A stretch of DNA of 64,000 bases from Aristolochia californica. Taxonomy: Eukaryota; Streptophyta; Magnoliopsida; Piperales; Aristolochiaceae. The position numbers and the translations under genes were made by a program. Shown here piece by piece: positions 45,538 to 56,587 of this stretch. Where the stretch lies: positions 6,760,501-6,824,500 of the forward strand of contig JARWKL010000011.1 in assembly GCA_029961685.1 (NCBI GenBank), written 5' to 3'. Within the stretch, counting starts at the first letter, position 1. Every line of letters starts with the position of its first letter. A model generated the notes under the pieces. The model searched no databases and was not told where the DNA came from. It worked only from the letters and a program-made list of their open reading frames with translations.

Positions 45538-45736
45538 TGTGCAGACTGTAATGGAATGTATGTAAATTAGATTGGCATAATTGTAAGAAACTAATTGTTT
45601 CTATTAATCCGTGATTCTGTACCTTGATTTTACGATCTAAACTGGACCTAAAATAAGCATATAATGTATTATAAATAGCCTCCTAAATAGAGAAGAATAC
45701 ATCGAAAAAAATTCTTTGAAATCCTTCGGTTTTACA
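45538..45736 (+). repeat. Copia-6 3' LTR
   Basis: TGTGCAGACTGTAATGG to ccttcggttttaca, preceded by the polypurine tract. Its last base touches the UGT pseudogene. Confidence 0.8.
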
Positions 45737-46815
45737 GGTTCTCCTCATTTGAACCCAAGATATCTGGCCAGAGTGCCCACAAGAAGGAGACAATGCTGGT
45801 TAGTAGTCCCATGGCAATCTCTTGCAAATCGCAGTAAGTGGGGTGAGCGTAACTGCCGAAGGAGACGTAGAGAACGGTGCCATGATGCTTGGAGCCAAGC
45901 CACTGAGAACAGTCCGACTCGGACCAGAGGCTCATGGGAACGGAAGAGTATGGTCTCCCAGGTGGCGAGACGGGTCCGATCATGTAGAAGGGTTTCTTGG
46001 AATGGAGGGCGGAGATTACTACTGTTTCTAATTCAGTGATGTTGTTGCATTAGACGTAATCGGCAAATTCCGCTTCGTGGAACGCTTTGAAGATGATCTG
46101 GTGGCAGATAGTGGAGATGTCTGTGTCTTGGAGGAATGACATGAGATCCGATGGCTCGATGGGTGCGACACCTGGTATGTAGTCTATCAGGTCCTGACGA
46201 TTATCTGAAAGTAGAGCAACAAAATGATTTCAAATTTCGGATTGAATCAGGGATCCAATTGCTCATTCTGGAATTAAATTCATCCGGCAACACTGCAACT
46301 AGCACTGCGTACCAATAGATCCGAAATGACTATTCATCCGGAGAAGATCCAAGTGATAGGAGAACGAAAAGACGAGTGCAGGCTCCGTCCAGAATGAGAC
46401 ATAAAGCAGTCCATATTTCCTGGCAATCGTCGCTGGCCATACGAAGAATGTGTCGGCAATCAAGAGACGGGCGGACCTTTGAGAGTCATCCTGCGCACGA
46501 GATGTTCGACGTGTGCGGATGTGACATGAAGTAGAGTTGCCATGAACTGTCATGGTGGAGCGATCGGTCAAACTCGATCGGCAGGCCGTCGCTGATGAGC
46601 TCATACTGGATGTCGAGTCCCATCTTCCGAGCTCCAGCAAAGATATCATTGGCAGAGTTTGGCCGGGCCTTGGAGATTTGGTGGGCGATGGCCTCTGTGT
46701 TGACGAAGGTGACTGTTAGGCCCTTGGCTGCAAGCTTGAGAGGGAGGTGAACTGTCGGGATTAAGTGGCCTTGGAGACGGTAACAAATAAGGAGGCAATG
46801 AGGTTTCGCCGTTGT
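45737..46815 (-). pseudogene. UDP-glycosyltransferase pseudogene, UGT86A class, 3' truncated, intron retained
   Basis: UGTs transfer sugars from UDP-sugar to small molecules in the cytosol. Exon 1 (46,815-46,313) shows PHCLLICYRLQGHLIPTVHL (family: PHAIFIPYPLQGHVIP), LIADTFFVWPATIARKYGL and SFWTEPALVFSF. A 107-bp GT-AG intron (46,312-46,206) joins HFGSI to DNRQDLIDYIPGV in frame. Exon 2 (46,205-45,737) has LMSFLQDTDIS, PMSLWSESDCSQWLGSKHHG and VLYVSFGSYAH. The start codon is gone (ACA where ATG is expected). Exon 1 has frameshifts, a TAA lies at 46,050-46,052, and the sugar-binding PSPG box is lost where Copia-6 begins. Residue pattern fits UGT86A rather than other UGT groups. The retained intron means DNA-level duplication, not retroposition. 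Confidence 0.85.
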
Positions 46816-47084
46816 CTAAGCTAGAAGCAGCAGTAAGACAATCGATCACTATCACTATCTCTGGTAAGACAAGTCGCATCACAAGAAAATTCATGGAGGC
46901 AGGGTCATCTAGGAAAACCCATAATTGCTTTTTGTGGCTTTTCAGGATAAGGAAGATGAGATTATTAGATTACGTATTGAAGAGGTTCGTCAAAATTACC
47001 GGAAGATTGTCCTCTTCTGCATCAGCTTGTCGTTTCTTTTCTGTCGTTTCTTTTCTGCTTGTTCAGAGTCTTGCAACTTAAGTG
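46816..47084. other. Region without recognised gene
   Basis: A splice-like ttttcag at about 46,938-46,944 precedes a short frame DKEDEIIRLRIEEVRQNY, which resembles a coiled coil. I cannot assign it. Confidence 0.35.
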
Positions 47085-47440
47085 TTGTGGACTCAATAGC
47101 ACACCGAGTCACACAACGAAGAAGACAACAACAACTCACTCAATAGGATTTAATTCTTATAATTCTTTGAGTATGATTTATTTCTTATATTGTTTTAAGT
47201 AGGATTTATTTCTTATATTGTTTTAAGTAGGATTTATTTCTAATTACTTTATATGTAAGGGCATTATGGGGAATTATTGTAACCCTAACCCTAAAACTCC
47301 CTATTTAAGGGATAGGTATGAATGAAATAGGTAAGCTTTGAGATTTTAGAATAACCTAGTCTAAATAGGTTGAGATCACCTCTTGATCTCGAGTTTAGGG
47401 TTTACTCCAAAAATCCAACTTATCCTTCACCCTCCACTGC
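47085..47440 (+). repeat. Possible LTR fragment
   Basis: Begins tgttgtggactcaatag. It has a tandem repeat of ttaagtaggatttatttctt (47,160-47,240) and a promoter-like block accctaaaactccctatttaag with gggatagg. This looks like a Gypsy LTR core, but no partner LTR or primer site is visible. Confidence 0.35.
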
Positions 47441-48441
47441 CATCCATCTTCACCCAAATTCATCCACCATCATCCCTACTAAGAAAAGGAGCTTCCTGCC
47501 CCTTTTCCAAGCCCAACGAGAGGGTTCTCCCTCTTCATCAACGTCAGCCACCATCAAGGGAATCCTATTGGTTTTTTTTTTCCTTTTGGAACTCCCAAAG
47601 AGATTTACTAATATAAAAAAATCTTTTATGTATTTTTTTTTTCTTTCTAGTACTTGTTGTCATTTCTTGTGAAATAGGAGCCTCTAATTATGCAGTTATA
47701 TCTTTATCTTCTCTTCCTCTTTGGTTTTTATAGCCTTTCAACCATACATGCTCTTTATTTATTTTCTTCACTAAATATCATAGTTTATTTACAGTTCTTA
47801 TGTTTGCTTACTATCCTACTCAAAATCGTACCATTATACTAGCTTTTCTTAATTTCAAAATTTGGATGGAAAATATCTAGATCCTGAAAGATTTAAATGC
47901 TTTACATTTTGAAATGTTACTGAGCTCCATCTCTCTATTATACACTCTCGAATCTTTTTGAAGTTGTTATTGAACTCCGTCTCTCAGATAGCTTCTAACT
48001 TAATTATTTTTTGTTCGACTGGTGTTTCTATATTTTTCTCCTTTCATCTATTGCTGGATATTTTTTTATGAAGGCTTTTTACTGTTTTGCTAGTTCTTGG
48101 TTTTCTCCGGCTATTGATTCTTTAGTTATGATGGACTTGTACATGAAAATGATGCTTAGAAGAGTAAAGGGAGGCTAAACAGTCCAAAGAGGAATGCTAC
48201 AACCTGCTTCTTTTGGAGGCACTTGTTCTCGTTATATCCTTCTTGGTTTTTTTAGTTTTGAGTTATCTTTTTACCATGTTAGGATTTTAGATGAAAATAG
48301 ACAATTTATGAGGGTGAAACTAGCACTGGAGGGTTACTGGTTCTTATAGCTTTGTTGTAAATGGATGGTGCTTCCTGAAAATCCATTCTTCAGGCCTTTT
48401 TATTTATCCTTTTCATATTGACTCTATTTTTCATCTTACAG

Positions 48442-48501
48442 AGTTCAACTCAAGAAATAATTGCAGGATTGACTGCCATTAACGTGGAGCTCCAAACTCA
48501 G
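48442..48501 (+). other. Candidate exon block, unit C copy
   Basis: 60 bp, open for 20 codons (SSTQEIIAGLTAINVELQTQ), preceded by ttacag and followed by gtatct. Counterpart of 6,256-6,315; unit D has lost it. The parent gene is unknown. Confidence 0.35.
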
Positions 48502-48895
48502 GTATCTTATTCTCTATGTGTTGTTGACTTTATTGACTTCTGTTAAGACAATTATTGCTATATAATTGTTAGCTTACTTGTGAATTGGTTTCTGTAAAAT
48601 AACAATTAGGTCAATTTTATTTTGGCTACCATTGATAGTTTGTTTTCTCTGAATAAAACTCATAACCAAACAACCAACTTGTGCTGACCCTTTCCAGTGT
48701 TCACTTTTTGTGTATTTTATACCAGGGAAATATTTTTTTTTCTTTTATATGTATTTTAATAATTTTCACTAGTTAATTCATTTGTTTTTTGTTTCTTGGT
48801 TTGTGTTATTTTGGTCATGCATTTGGAGTTAATCCATATACATCCTTGTTTAGTTTGCAAATACTTTAATATGTTTAGGTTCTTCCTTTGTAAAG

Positions 48896-49692
48896 ATGGA
48901 TAGCGGTCAAGAAACAAACTTATGTGAAGAATTTCAAAGGATGAAGGCAATTTGGATTGTGGAGGGGACATTGTGTGGAATTCAACAGTATATTGAGATA
49001 AAAAAAACCTAGAGTAGGTATGTTTTTTTACTCAATTAAGGAAGTAAAAATATTTTATTGCAATTATTCTAGGAATGGAGGATTCATTGTATGTAAAGGT
49101 TCTATAAATTATCGTCAAGATACCAAAGAGATGAATGGTAGAATGTTTATATGTTCAAAAGAAGGATATGCAAGAACAAGTCTTAATTTTGATGAGACCC
49201 TCAAACAAAGAAGGTGGGGAACCATAAGAGATGGATGTGAGGTATTAATTAGGTTCATTAAAGATTCAGGTGGGAAGTGGAAAAAGGTAAAAAAAATTAA
49301 AAGCCACAATCATGTCCTATCAACTCCTCATAAAAGGTAATTTTTGCCCTTCAATAGGCAAATTACACCTGTGCATAAAAACTTATTTCAAACACTCAAG
49401 AATGCTAATGTTTCTACATCAAAATTTATTTCTTTTTTAGAGATATTGTCTGGAGGATATGACAAGGTTGGGTATACTGATAGAGCTGTTATAAATTATG
49501 AGAGGGACATGTGACAAGAATTAAGAGACTATGATGCTCAAATGTTGTTGGATCATTTCAAGGTTCTACAAGAAGAAAATCTTCAGTTTTCTATTCGTAT
49601 GAAATGGATAAGGAGAAGAGGTTAACTCACTGTTTTAAGGTAGATAGAAAGGTTAGGGGTGCATATCACCATTTTGGTGAAGCAGTGGCGTT
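48896..49692 (+). pseudogene. FAR1/FHY3-related (FRS) fragment, copy C
   Basis: This copy has the best-preserved FAR1 domain. PRVGMFFYSIKEVKIFYCNY starts at about 49,007 (family: PxVGMxFxSxEEAxxFYxxY), then SRNGGFIVCKGS, NGRMFICSKEGYARTS, GTIRDGCEV and GKWKKVKKIKSHNHVLSTP, i.e. the Cys-Cys-His-His pattern of the domain. An upstream ATG frame MDSGQETNLCEEFQRMKAIW (48,896) ends at a stop just before. Beyond STPHKR the frame shifts repeatedly, but YERDM, DHFKV and MDKEKRLTHCFKVDRKVRGA remain. It runs into the LTR remnant after EAVAF. Confidence 0.8.
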
Positions 49693-49826
49693 CAGACTAA
49701 ATCCATTACCCTATTATTGCTCATCATTTTTCCCCACTGTGTTCACTCTTCCCTCTTCTTTCTTCCTACCATTCTTTACCCAAGATGTAATCTATGGAGT
49801 CCTGAAAATCAATATAGTATCAAAGT
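49693..49826 (+). repeat. LTR 3' part and degenerate primer site fused to FAR1 copy C
   Basis: agactaaatccatta to aaaatcaata, then tagtatcaaagt. The primer site has changed (TGG to TAG), which would hinder priming. Confidence 0.7.
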
Positions 49827-51053
49827 AGTGATTGATTTTTAGGACTCATAGCCATGATTTTTTTAAATTCCAAATTTGTTATTTCTTGGTAGATGATCAA
49901 TTTTTGTTGATGGTTATGTTTCTAGGTTGGAACCCATGTCAGTATGACAAGGTAGGGACTCAATTATCATGTCTCCAAGTTTGCATATCTTCATCAATTT
50001 GATCATGATGTTAATCACTTGCTTTGAAGAAGAAGAACAACAACTAGATTGTTCTTGCGATGATCCTGATATTGGCTTCGAAGAGCCATGCTTTGTCAAA
50101 CAAGAAAAACAAACCCACGTGATCTTCTCAGGTTGTGAATCACCCTTTTGGTAAGTAATATGAAGTAGTTCTTATGATCACACATCTAGCTATACTCCAA
50201 AATGTATCTCCCTCTCAGTTCTATTAAAAACTTGAAAGATATGTTTGTGCTCTTCCTCTGGGTTTGAATTTTTTTATTACGTTCTAGAGCTGCTGAATTC
50301 GTATTCAAAGAGTTTGGCAGTGCAACTCCTTCCTTTTCGATAGTGATCACTGTTTGCTCTAACTTGCTATCGGTTTCAGCATCTTTCTATTTTCTTTGGA
50401 TAAGACTTTGTTCAGTATCAATCTTGATTTAGAAGTAGCAAGAGGATTTTTTTTTTAAATCTCGGTGATCTAGCCCATGATTTCTTTGGCGCCAGTAGTT
50501 ATGATTATCTTTCTATCTACCGCTTCATCGTGGTTCCATGTTGTTGATTGATATCTCTAGATGTTGTTGATTGATTTATTTAGACGTTGCTGATTAATTT
50601 GCTAGCATATCGTGATTCTTGTAAAGCCACCTCCAAGAAAGCGAAGATTACTGGCCCGTAACTTGGTCTATCTAGTGGGCATGTTCTACTTCGTCCAACC
50701 TGTGTATCTACTCTCATCCAGCTTGACCGTCGGATGCAATCCAAGTTGATCTCGTGAGTTATTTGGTTGTACTGATCAACCCGAATCAAGGACCCAACAA
50801 GTGGTATTGGCCTAGCTGTAATGTTGGATTCTGTTGTAATCTTCTTTAAATTTGATAGTCTATTATCAAGCTGAATATGGTATCTAACGAAGAATCATGC
50901 ACTGGACAGTCGTCTTCATTCCAGCAACTGTAATCTCATTCCAGAAATCCAGAATTTACCTTTAGCATTTATCTTATTTCTAGAAGAGTTCAGGTTCCTT
51001 ATCTTCCAGCTGGCGGCTTACTATCCATCACTGAGTTATTTTCCATCAATTAG
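49827..51053. other. Unit C spacer
   Basis: Matches 8,174-9,570 of unit A and the unit B spacer. No intact open frame. Confidence 0.6.
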
Positions 51054-51398
51054 TGTTGGAAAACACCTCTAGTGGCATTAATGTAATAACGTTACTCACG
51101 TCAAGGAGGAGGCACAAATTGTAATTAAATACTCTTCTCATAAGGATGGCACAAGGTTCTAATTAAAGAAGATGTTTTATGAGTACTTATGTCTTTGCCT
51201 TTTGATAGCTTGTAGCCCTAAGGGCATTGTAGTCATTGTAACTTTCCTTCATAAACTATAAATAGAGGCATAAGGCAAGGGGTAAATATTTAAATCTCAT
51301 GTCTTCTCTCAAATTCATCCCCATTCTTTCTTTTTTCTCCCAAGCTCTCTCGAGTTCTATTTCTCTATAGTTAGCTCTCTCTTTCTCTCTTTTCTTCT

Positions 51399-54209
51399 TG
51401 TTGAATTTATGGAAAAGAGAAATACTTCATTGACTTATTTATAATCAGAGTACATGAACCTCTATTTATAATAGAGAAAGGTAGTAGAATCCAATTATAA
51501 TTTAACTACCTTTGTCCCAATTACACTCAAACTCTAACACTTAAAGATAAGTCCTAGCATAATTAAATAACCCAAAAAATAGAAGATTAACATGACTAAA
51601 ACACCTTTAAATTGAAACTCTTCTGTGGGTCCATATCTTATGGTCTTGGGCCCATCTTCCAATATTCTTAGATATGTGGGTCTTCCTTTGTCGTATGGGC
51701 TTGAACCCATCTTCTGTGGATCCTTATCTTATGGGCTTGGGCCCATCTTCCAACACTCTTAGATATATGAGCCTACTTTTGTCGTGTGGGCTTGGGCCCA
51801 TCTTCAAACAATCCCCCTCAAGCTGGGGGTGAGAGAACATCATGAACTCCCAGCTTGCTGCAAATGATGTGTAGGATCTTCTTGTATAAATTGACAGCCC
51901 TCCATATCTTCCAACACTCCCCCTCACGTTGGTGGCTCTTCTATGAGGCCCAAATGGCGTAAGATAAGTGAGAGTAAAATCACTCCAAGTTGTATGACAT
52001 TGCTCCATATTGCAGTAGGAAACACTCCTATCTTCTATAGGTAGTGGGTCTATACATGTTGGAATATTTGTTTGTATCGACCGGGCCAATCCTTGTATAT
52101 GATCCGTGGGGTTGCTTTCCTAAAAGGTTCGAGCCTTTTAGCCCACTGGTTTCAACATGGTATCGTAGCAGGTTGGTCCTGAGTTCGAATCCCGCTCCCA
52201 TCGAATTTATCCTGGGTTTTTCCAGGAATTTGTCCCAGGTTTTTTCGGTGAATTTGTCCACGGGTTTTTCCCGTGCGGGGGAGTGTTGGAATATTTGCTT
52301 GTATCGACTAGGCCAGTCCTTGTATAAGATCCGTGGGGTTTCTTTCCTAAAAGGTTCGAGCCTTTTAGCCCACTGGTTTCAACAATACATAATGCTCAGC
52401 AGTGTAATAAAACTCCTCCATCACCGTGTCCCTCTATAGGACAATGACTATCAAGTGGTAGGAGTAATAAATGCTAATTAAGGGGAGTATAACATAGATG
52501 TAGTAATAAGCTCTTCCATCATGGTGATGTAACATAGATGTAGTAATATGCTCGTTCATCACAGTGTCCCAACCCGGGCACTGACTCTCACAAGTAGAAA
52601 TTAATGGGTAGCAGATGTTATAAGCTCTTCCGGCTTGGTGTCTTAACCGTAGCAACACTCATAAGGTTACAATAAGGGTTGGCCCAAAGATATTTGTGAG
52701 AGTCAAATAAATGATGGTATGAGAAAAGATACTAAGGCCACCTATTCAGTAATAATGTCTCATCCAAAGAGACATAATAGCTATAGCAGAAATGGGTTTA
52801 GTCCCATATAACATGGCCATCTTCCAACACATATAACATGAACCAAAATAATAAACCTTGTAAAAGGACCCATGAAATAATTTGATATAAAAATTTCTTC
52901 TTAGATGCACAAGTTTCATTTGTGATCCCCTTTTCTTGAATATTTTGGTCACATAAAACTAATCCACAACATATGGAACAAAATACTTCTTTCTTGTACT
53001 TCTCCCCCTTAAGTTTGGACGTAATGGCAGTGATCCCAACATGCACCAAATATCATAGATGTAGCAATAAGCCCAAATAACATAGATGTAGTAATAAACC
53101 CTTGAACCATGAAGAAGTGAGATATTTTCTTGATATAGAAACTCAAAAAGTGTCGCAAAACAATTGGCTTAAATTCGGATTTTTCAATGCAACAAGATAC
53201 TAGCATGACTTTTGATTCTTCAAATGCGAATATATCTTTCAATATAGATCAGATTGACATGAAATATTTTCCTTCTAAAACTAGACTTACATACCTTTTA
53301 TTCAATTATAATTTTTTTCATAAAATATAACTATTTTGGGATAAATAATCTGATAGATGTCGGTCTTTGTAATCTTGCCGAACCAAGTACTCTTTCTCCT
53401 TTTGCCAGCATGACCATTGACTCTTCCAAGATCAATATCTCCTTATAAAGACCTCAGATTGAGAATTGGTTGAATAGGTAAGAAAATAGACTTACATATA
53501 TTTATTTTGATATATAATTATCCATATAAAGTCTCATTATTGATAATATAAAATACCTTAGAAGTTGAAACTTTCTACTGCTGTTCGTACCTCTTTTGGA
53601 ATCTGACCTTTGCTATTTTAAATATTGATTTTTCTTTGTAGATAACTCCGATCGGAAAAAATTAGTTTTCCATTAGAAATTAGACTCGAATAAATTTCCA
53701 TCAATATATAATTTACAATATGAAAAGTTCAGTATAGAGGTGAAAACATAAAACAACTAACGGGTGTAGGGACTACAAAAAAAGATAAATACAAAAGCTT
53801 AACTCCTTGAAATAATAGATCAGAAAATGATCTCATTATCTTTGTGGGTTGACCACGAAAACTCACAGAACGTGCTCTGATACCATGTTAAATTTATGGA
53901 AAAGAGAAATACTTCATTGACTTATTTATAATCAAAGTACATGAACCTCTATTTATAATAAAGGAAGGTAGTAGAGTCCTATTACAATTAGAACAACCTT
54001 TGTCCCAATTACACCCAAACTCTAACACTTAAAGATAAGTCCTAGCATAATTAAATAACCCAAAATAAATAGAAGATTAACATGACTAAAATACCTTTAA
54101 ACTGAAACTCTTATGTGGATCCATATCTTATGGGCTTGGACCCATCTTCCAACACTCTTAGATATGTGGGCCTTCATTGTTCGTGTGGGCTTGGGCCCAT
54201 CTTCTAACA
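51399..54209 (-). mobile_element. Non-autonomous LTR element E3
   Basis: Left LTR 51,399-51,810 (412 bp), right LTR 53,886-54,209 (324 bp). The left is longer through an internal duplication of the cttatgggcttgggcccatc block. The perfect target duplication is CTTCT (51,394-51,398 and 54,210-54,214). The perfect primer-site complement gctctgatacca (53,874-53,885) touches the right LTR. The polypurine complement ccccctcaagct follows the left. Internal 51,811-53,885 carries no gag/pol, only short frames, repeated acatagatgtagtaataag words and a TRIM. Length 2,811 bp including the TRIM. Confidence 0.9.
52057..52384 (+). mobile_element. TRIM-like element nested in E3
   Basis: 328 bp with two 101-bp LTRs (52,057-52,157 and 52,284-52,384; 6 differences), TGTTGGAATATTTG to GGTTTCAACA, and a perfect duplication ATACA (52,052-52,056 and 52,385-52,389). 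The primer-like tggtatcgtagc follows the first LTR at 52,158, and a purine-rich gtgcgggggagtg precedes the second. The empty site is seen in E1 (about 15,539-15,556). The internal 126 bp carries agttcgaatcccg, close to a tRNA B box. No coding capacity. Confidence 0.9.
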
Positions 54210-54281
54210 CTTCTTTCTTCCTCTCCTCTCTTACCACCTTGGTCGAAGACCATGTTATAGGATCTTAAATCCAACAATTAG

Positions 54282-54995
54282 CATTACATTCTATCTTAGC
54301 TATCTATGTCTTCCTTCTAGCGAGTCAACGTTAATTCAGAGAGTCCAGGGTGCCCGTCTCCTGCTGGTAAGTTTTTGGTTTCCCCTGAAGTCTGAAACGA
54401 ATTCAAAAGGATCATGCTCTGTGACAACGACTCACTCTGCCCGGATTAAAGCTTTTCTTCCTTCCAAGAAAGTAACCATCATTAGCTCGCTGTAGAGCCG
54501 CAACTAAGATGGATTGGTGCCTAAGTATAAGGTTCTAACTATCTGATTATTTGACAAAGAATCATGTGCTGGCTCATCTTCATTCTAGCAACAACATTCC
54601 AACATTTTTTTGTGTGACTTTGCATAAGGGCTTGGCGATACTTGGTTGTCAAAATAATCTCATATGGTTGATTATCATATGGGTGGTATCTGATTTGCTT
54701 TCCATTTTATAAGGAGCCAACTCATGATTGATCTCGTGAGCTTAATCTGGTGATCCAGATCTCAGACCAACTTGGTATTATTGCTGGCTTACTTGGCCAA
54801 ATCGTGCTTACTGTTCTCATCCAGCTTGGCTCTATCAGCCTGCTCGGGTTATCTCTTATTAGGTTAACTCTGAATCATGAGCCCATTATTCTGAATCTCA
54901 ATTTCTGGTAGAGCCAGATTGGTCTCCTGACTCAGCTTCACTCGGAATCTTGACTCGATGTGACTCTTTTTTTTTACTTGGCTTAACTCATGATC
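54282..54995. other. Unit C spacer after the solo LTR
   Basis: Matches 9,983-10,677 of unit A and then jumps to A 11,741 across GATTGA (55,004-55,009). No gene seen. Confidence 0.6.
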
Positions 54996-55460
54996 CTAAC
55001 TCGGATTGAAACAATTAGGGGGTACCAGGATCTTAGAAACCCATGGGAAAAAACCATATGGAGGAGGAGGTGATCCTTTGATAGGATAAAAAGGAAAGGG
55101 CTGATTCTTCGAGTAAGCGAATGGTGGTGGAGGTGACGATAGCGCTCCGTCGCGAGGAGACTGGTACGCTTCAAAAGCTGCACCTGTTCCCTCTTTTGAA
55201 TAGCTCTTCCCAGGTACACACTTTCTACAGGCAGGATATTCGGACTTAAGGGCCTTGTATGTCAAGCTCTCCTGATTTCTAGGGGTACCGTGGCTGGGCT
55301 GCTCGCCGGCGGGCGTCAGTCGCAGGTGATTATTGGCATGAGGCGACTCGCGGTTAGAGCGCCTCTTAGCTTCATCACTCTCATCGGCACAAACGACATC
55401 CACCGTTATCAGAAGCAAAATGAGAATAAAGAGTCGTGGAAGGGGAAGAGGAAAAGCCAT
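54996..55460 (-). CDS. Secreted proline-rich protein, unit C copy (open frame, probably truncated)
   Basis: A 154-codon open frame starting MAFPLPLPRLFILILLLITV (signal peptide, likely cut after VVCA). It then has a charged, Asn/Ser-rich region, PACRKCVPGKSYSKEGTGAA, and Pro-rich LSSPPPPF and GSPPPPYGFFPW, ending NCFNPS. Probably exported to the apoplast; family unknown to me. The last codons and stop come from sequence joined by the 1-kb deletion, so the parent protein was likely longer (copy A continues to a possible splice donor). Whether this copy is expressed is open. Its upstream region is separated by Copia-3, 70 bp beyond the ATG, which would disrupt the promoter. Confidence 0.5.
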   Translation of the reverse strand: MAFPLPLPRLFILILLLITVDVVCADESDEAKRRSNRESPHANNHLRLTPAGEQPSHGTPRNQESLTYKALKSEYPACRKCVPGKSYSKEGTGAAFEAYQSPRDGALSSPPPPFAYSKNQPFPFYPIKGSPPPPYGFFPWVSKILVPPNCFNPS

Positions 55461-55896
55461 TTATGCTTTCTATCACTCCTAGTCTCTACTGCAGCTTGAA
55501 TCATCTGCTTTCCCTTTTGCATTTTATTGACATGTGTTGACGTGAGAACGAAAAATTAAGGAATGAACAAACAAAGATTTATGGTGGTTCGGCTGAGCCT
55601 ACATCCACCGGAGCGACATAGATAAAATTTTCACTAATGATAATCAGGGTTACATAATCCTTATATAATATTAAACCCTATATTATTTGAACCGTATGCT
55701 CAACAATCTCCACCTTGGTGAATATTCACCCCTTAAGAAAGAAAGCATAACTTAGAACTCCACCTGGAACAATAGGTTGGGGATCGTCTCTCATCTAGCA
55801 AGTGGAGACATTTATCAAGTCCAAGCAGTGCTTGAACTTATCTGTAGTAAAAGGATTTGTCAACGTGTCTACTGCATTATCAAAAGTGTGAACTTT

Positions 55897-56580
55897 TTAA
55901 AGTAGTAGTTCACTTGATGAAACCAATTCCCTGATCCTGTGAAACCTAACATCTATGTGCTTGGTCCTCGCATGGTACACATGGTTCTTTGTCAAATAAA
56001 TGGCACTCTGTCTGTCACAATGCAACTGAACTCCACCTTGTTGGACACACAACTCCTTGACCAACCCTGTAAGCCACAAAGCCTCCTTGGCAGCCTCAGC
56101 TACTGCCATATACTCGAATTTTGTAGTAGATAGTGCAACTATAGATTGTACCAAGGACTTCCAACAAATAGGTCCTCCCACAAGAGTATATACATAACTT
56201 GTGGTAGACCTTCTGTCATCCAAGTCTCCTGCATAGCTTGCATCCACATATCCCATAGTCTGTAGTACCCCTCAAGTATCTGAAGATCCACTTGACTGCA
56301 TCCCAATGCTATCGACCCAGATTTGAAAGAAACTTGCTAACCACTCTGACAACTTCTGCCAGATCTGGTCTCGTACAAACCATAACATACATCAAACACC
56401 CCACTGTACTGGCATATGGGACATTTGACATTTCATGAACATCATCATCTATCTTTGGGCACTGAGCGGTAGACAATCGAAAATGATTTGCCAAAGGTGT
56501 ATTTACTGGTTTTGCATTAGCCAATGTGAACCTATCCAACACCTTCTCAACATAGCTATGATGAGATAGCCATAATCTCC
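55897..56580 (-). pseudogene. Copia-3 RNase H and RT end
   Basis: Minus strand: LDRFTLANAKPVNTPLANHF, TVGCLMYVMVCTRPDLAEVV, then after a shift GYVDASYAGDLDDRRSTTSY, STTKFEYMAVAEAAKEALWL, CDRQSAIYLTKN and HARTKHIDVRFHRIRE. RNase H would remove the RNA strand during copying. The Asp-Glu-Asp pattern is present in the expected places. Confidence 0.85.
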
Positions 56581-56587
56581 AGGAACC

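Larger units (their letters stand above)
40476..45736 (+). mobile_element. Copia-6, complete but decayed
   Basis: Short LTRs of 199 bp (40,476-40,674 and 45,538-45,736), primer site tggtatcagagt at 40,675, gag, protease, integrase, reverse transcriptase, RNase H and a polypurine tract (cttgagggggag). The clear 5' LTR start is decayed; no exact target duplication was found (atggg or gggtc against ggttc). The element abuts the UGT pseudogene on its right. Confidence 0.85.
51054..54276 (+). repeat. Solo LTR of unit C, split by E3
   Basis: LTR halves 51,054-51,398 and 54,215-54,276, flanked by ATTAG (51,049-51,053 and 54,277-54,281), exactly as in unit A. E3 lies between with its own duplication CTTCT. 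Confidence 0.85.

Noticed and set aside
40476..45736. Exact target duplication gggtc/ggttc for Copia-6
   Set aside because: It needs a 1-base mismatch and a different LTR start from the one giving equal-length LTRs, so I left it unresolved.
52158..52195. A tRNA gene at the gttcgaatcccg word
   Set aside because: Only the T-arm word and a primer site are present; no acceptor stem, D arm or anticodon arm can be formed.
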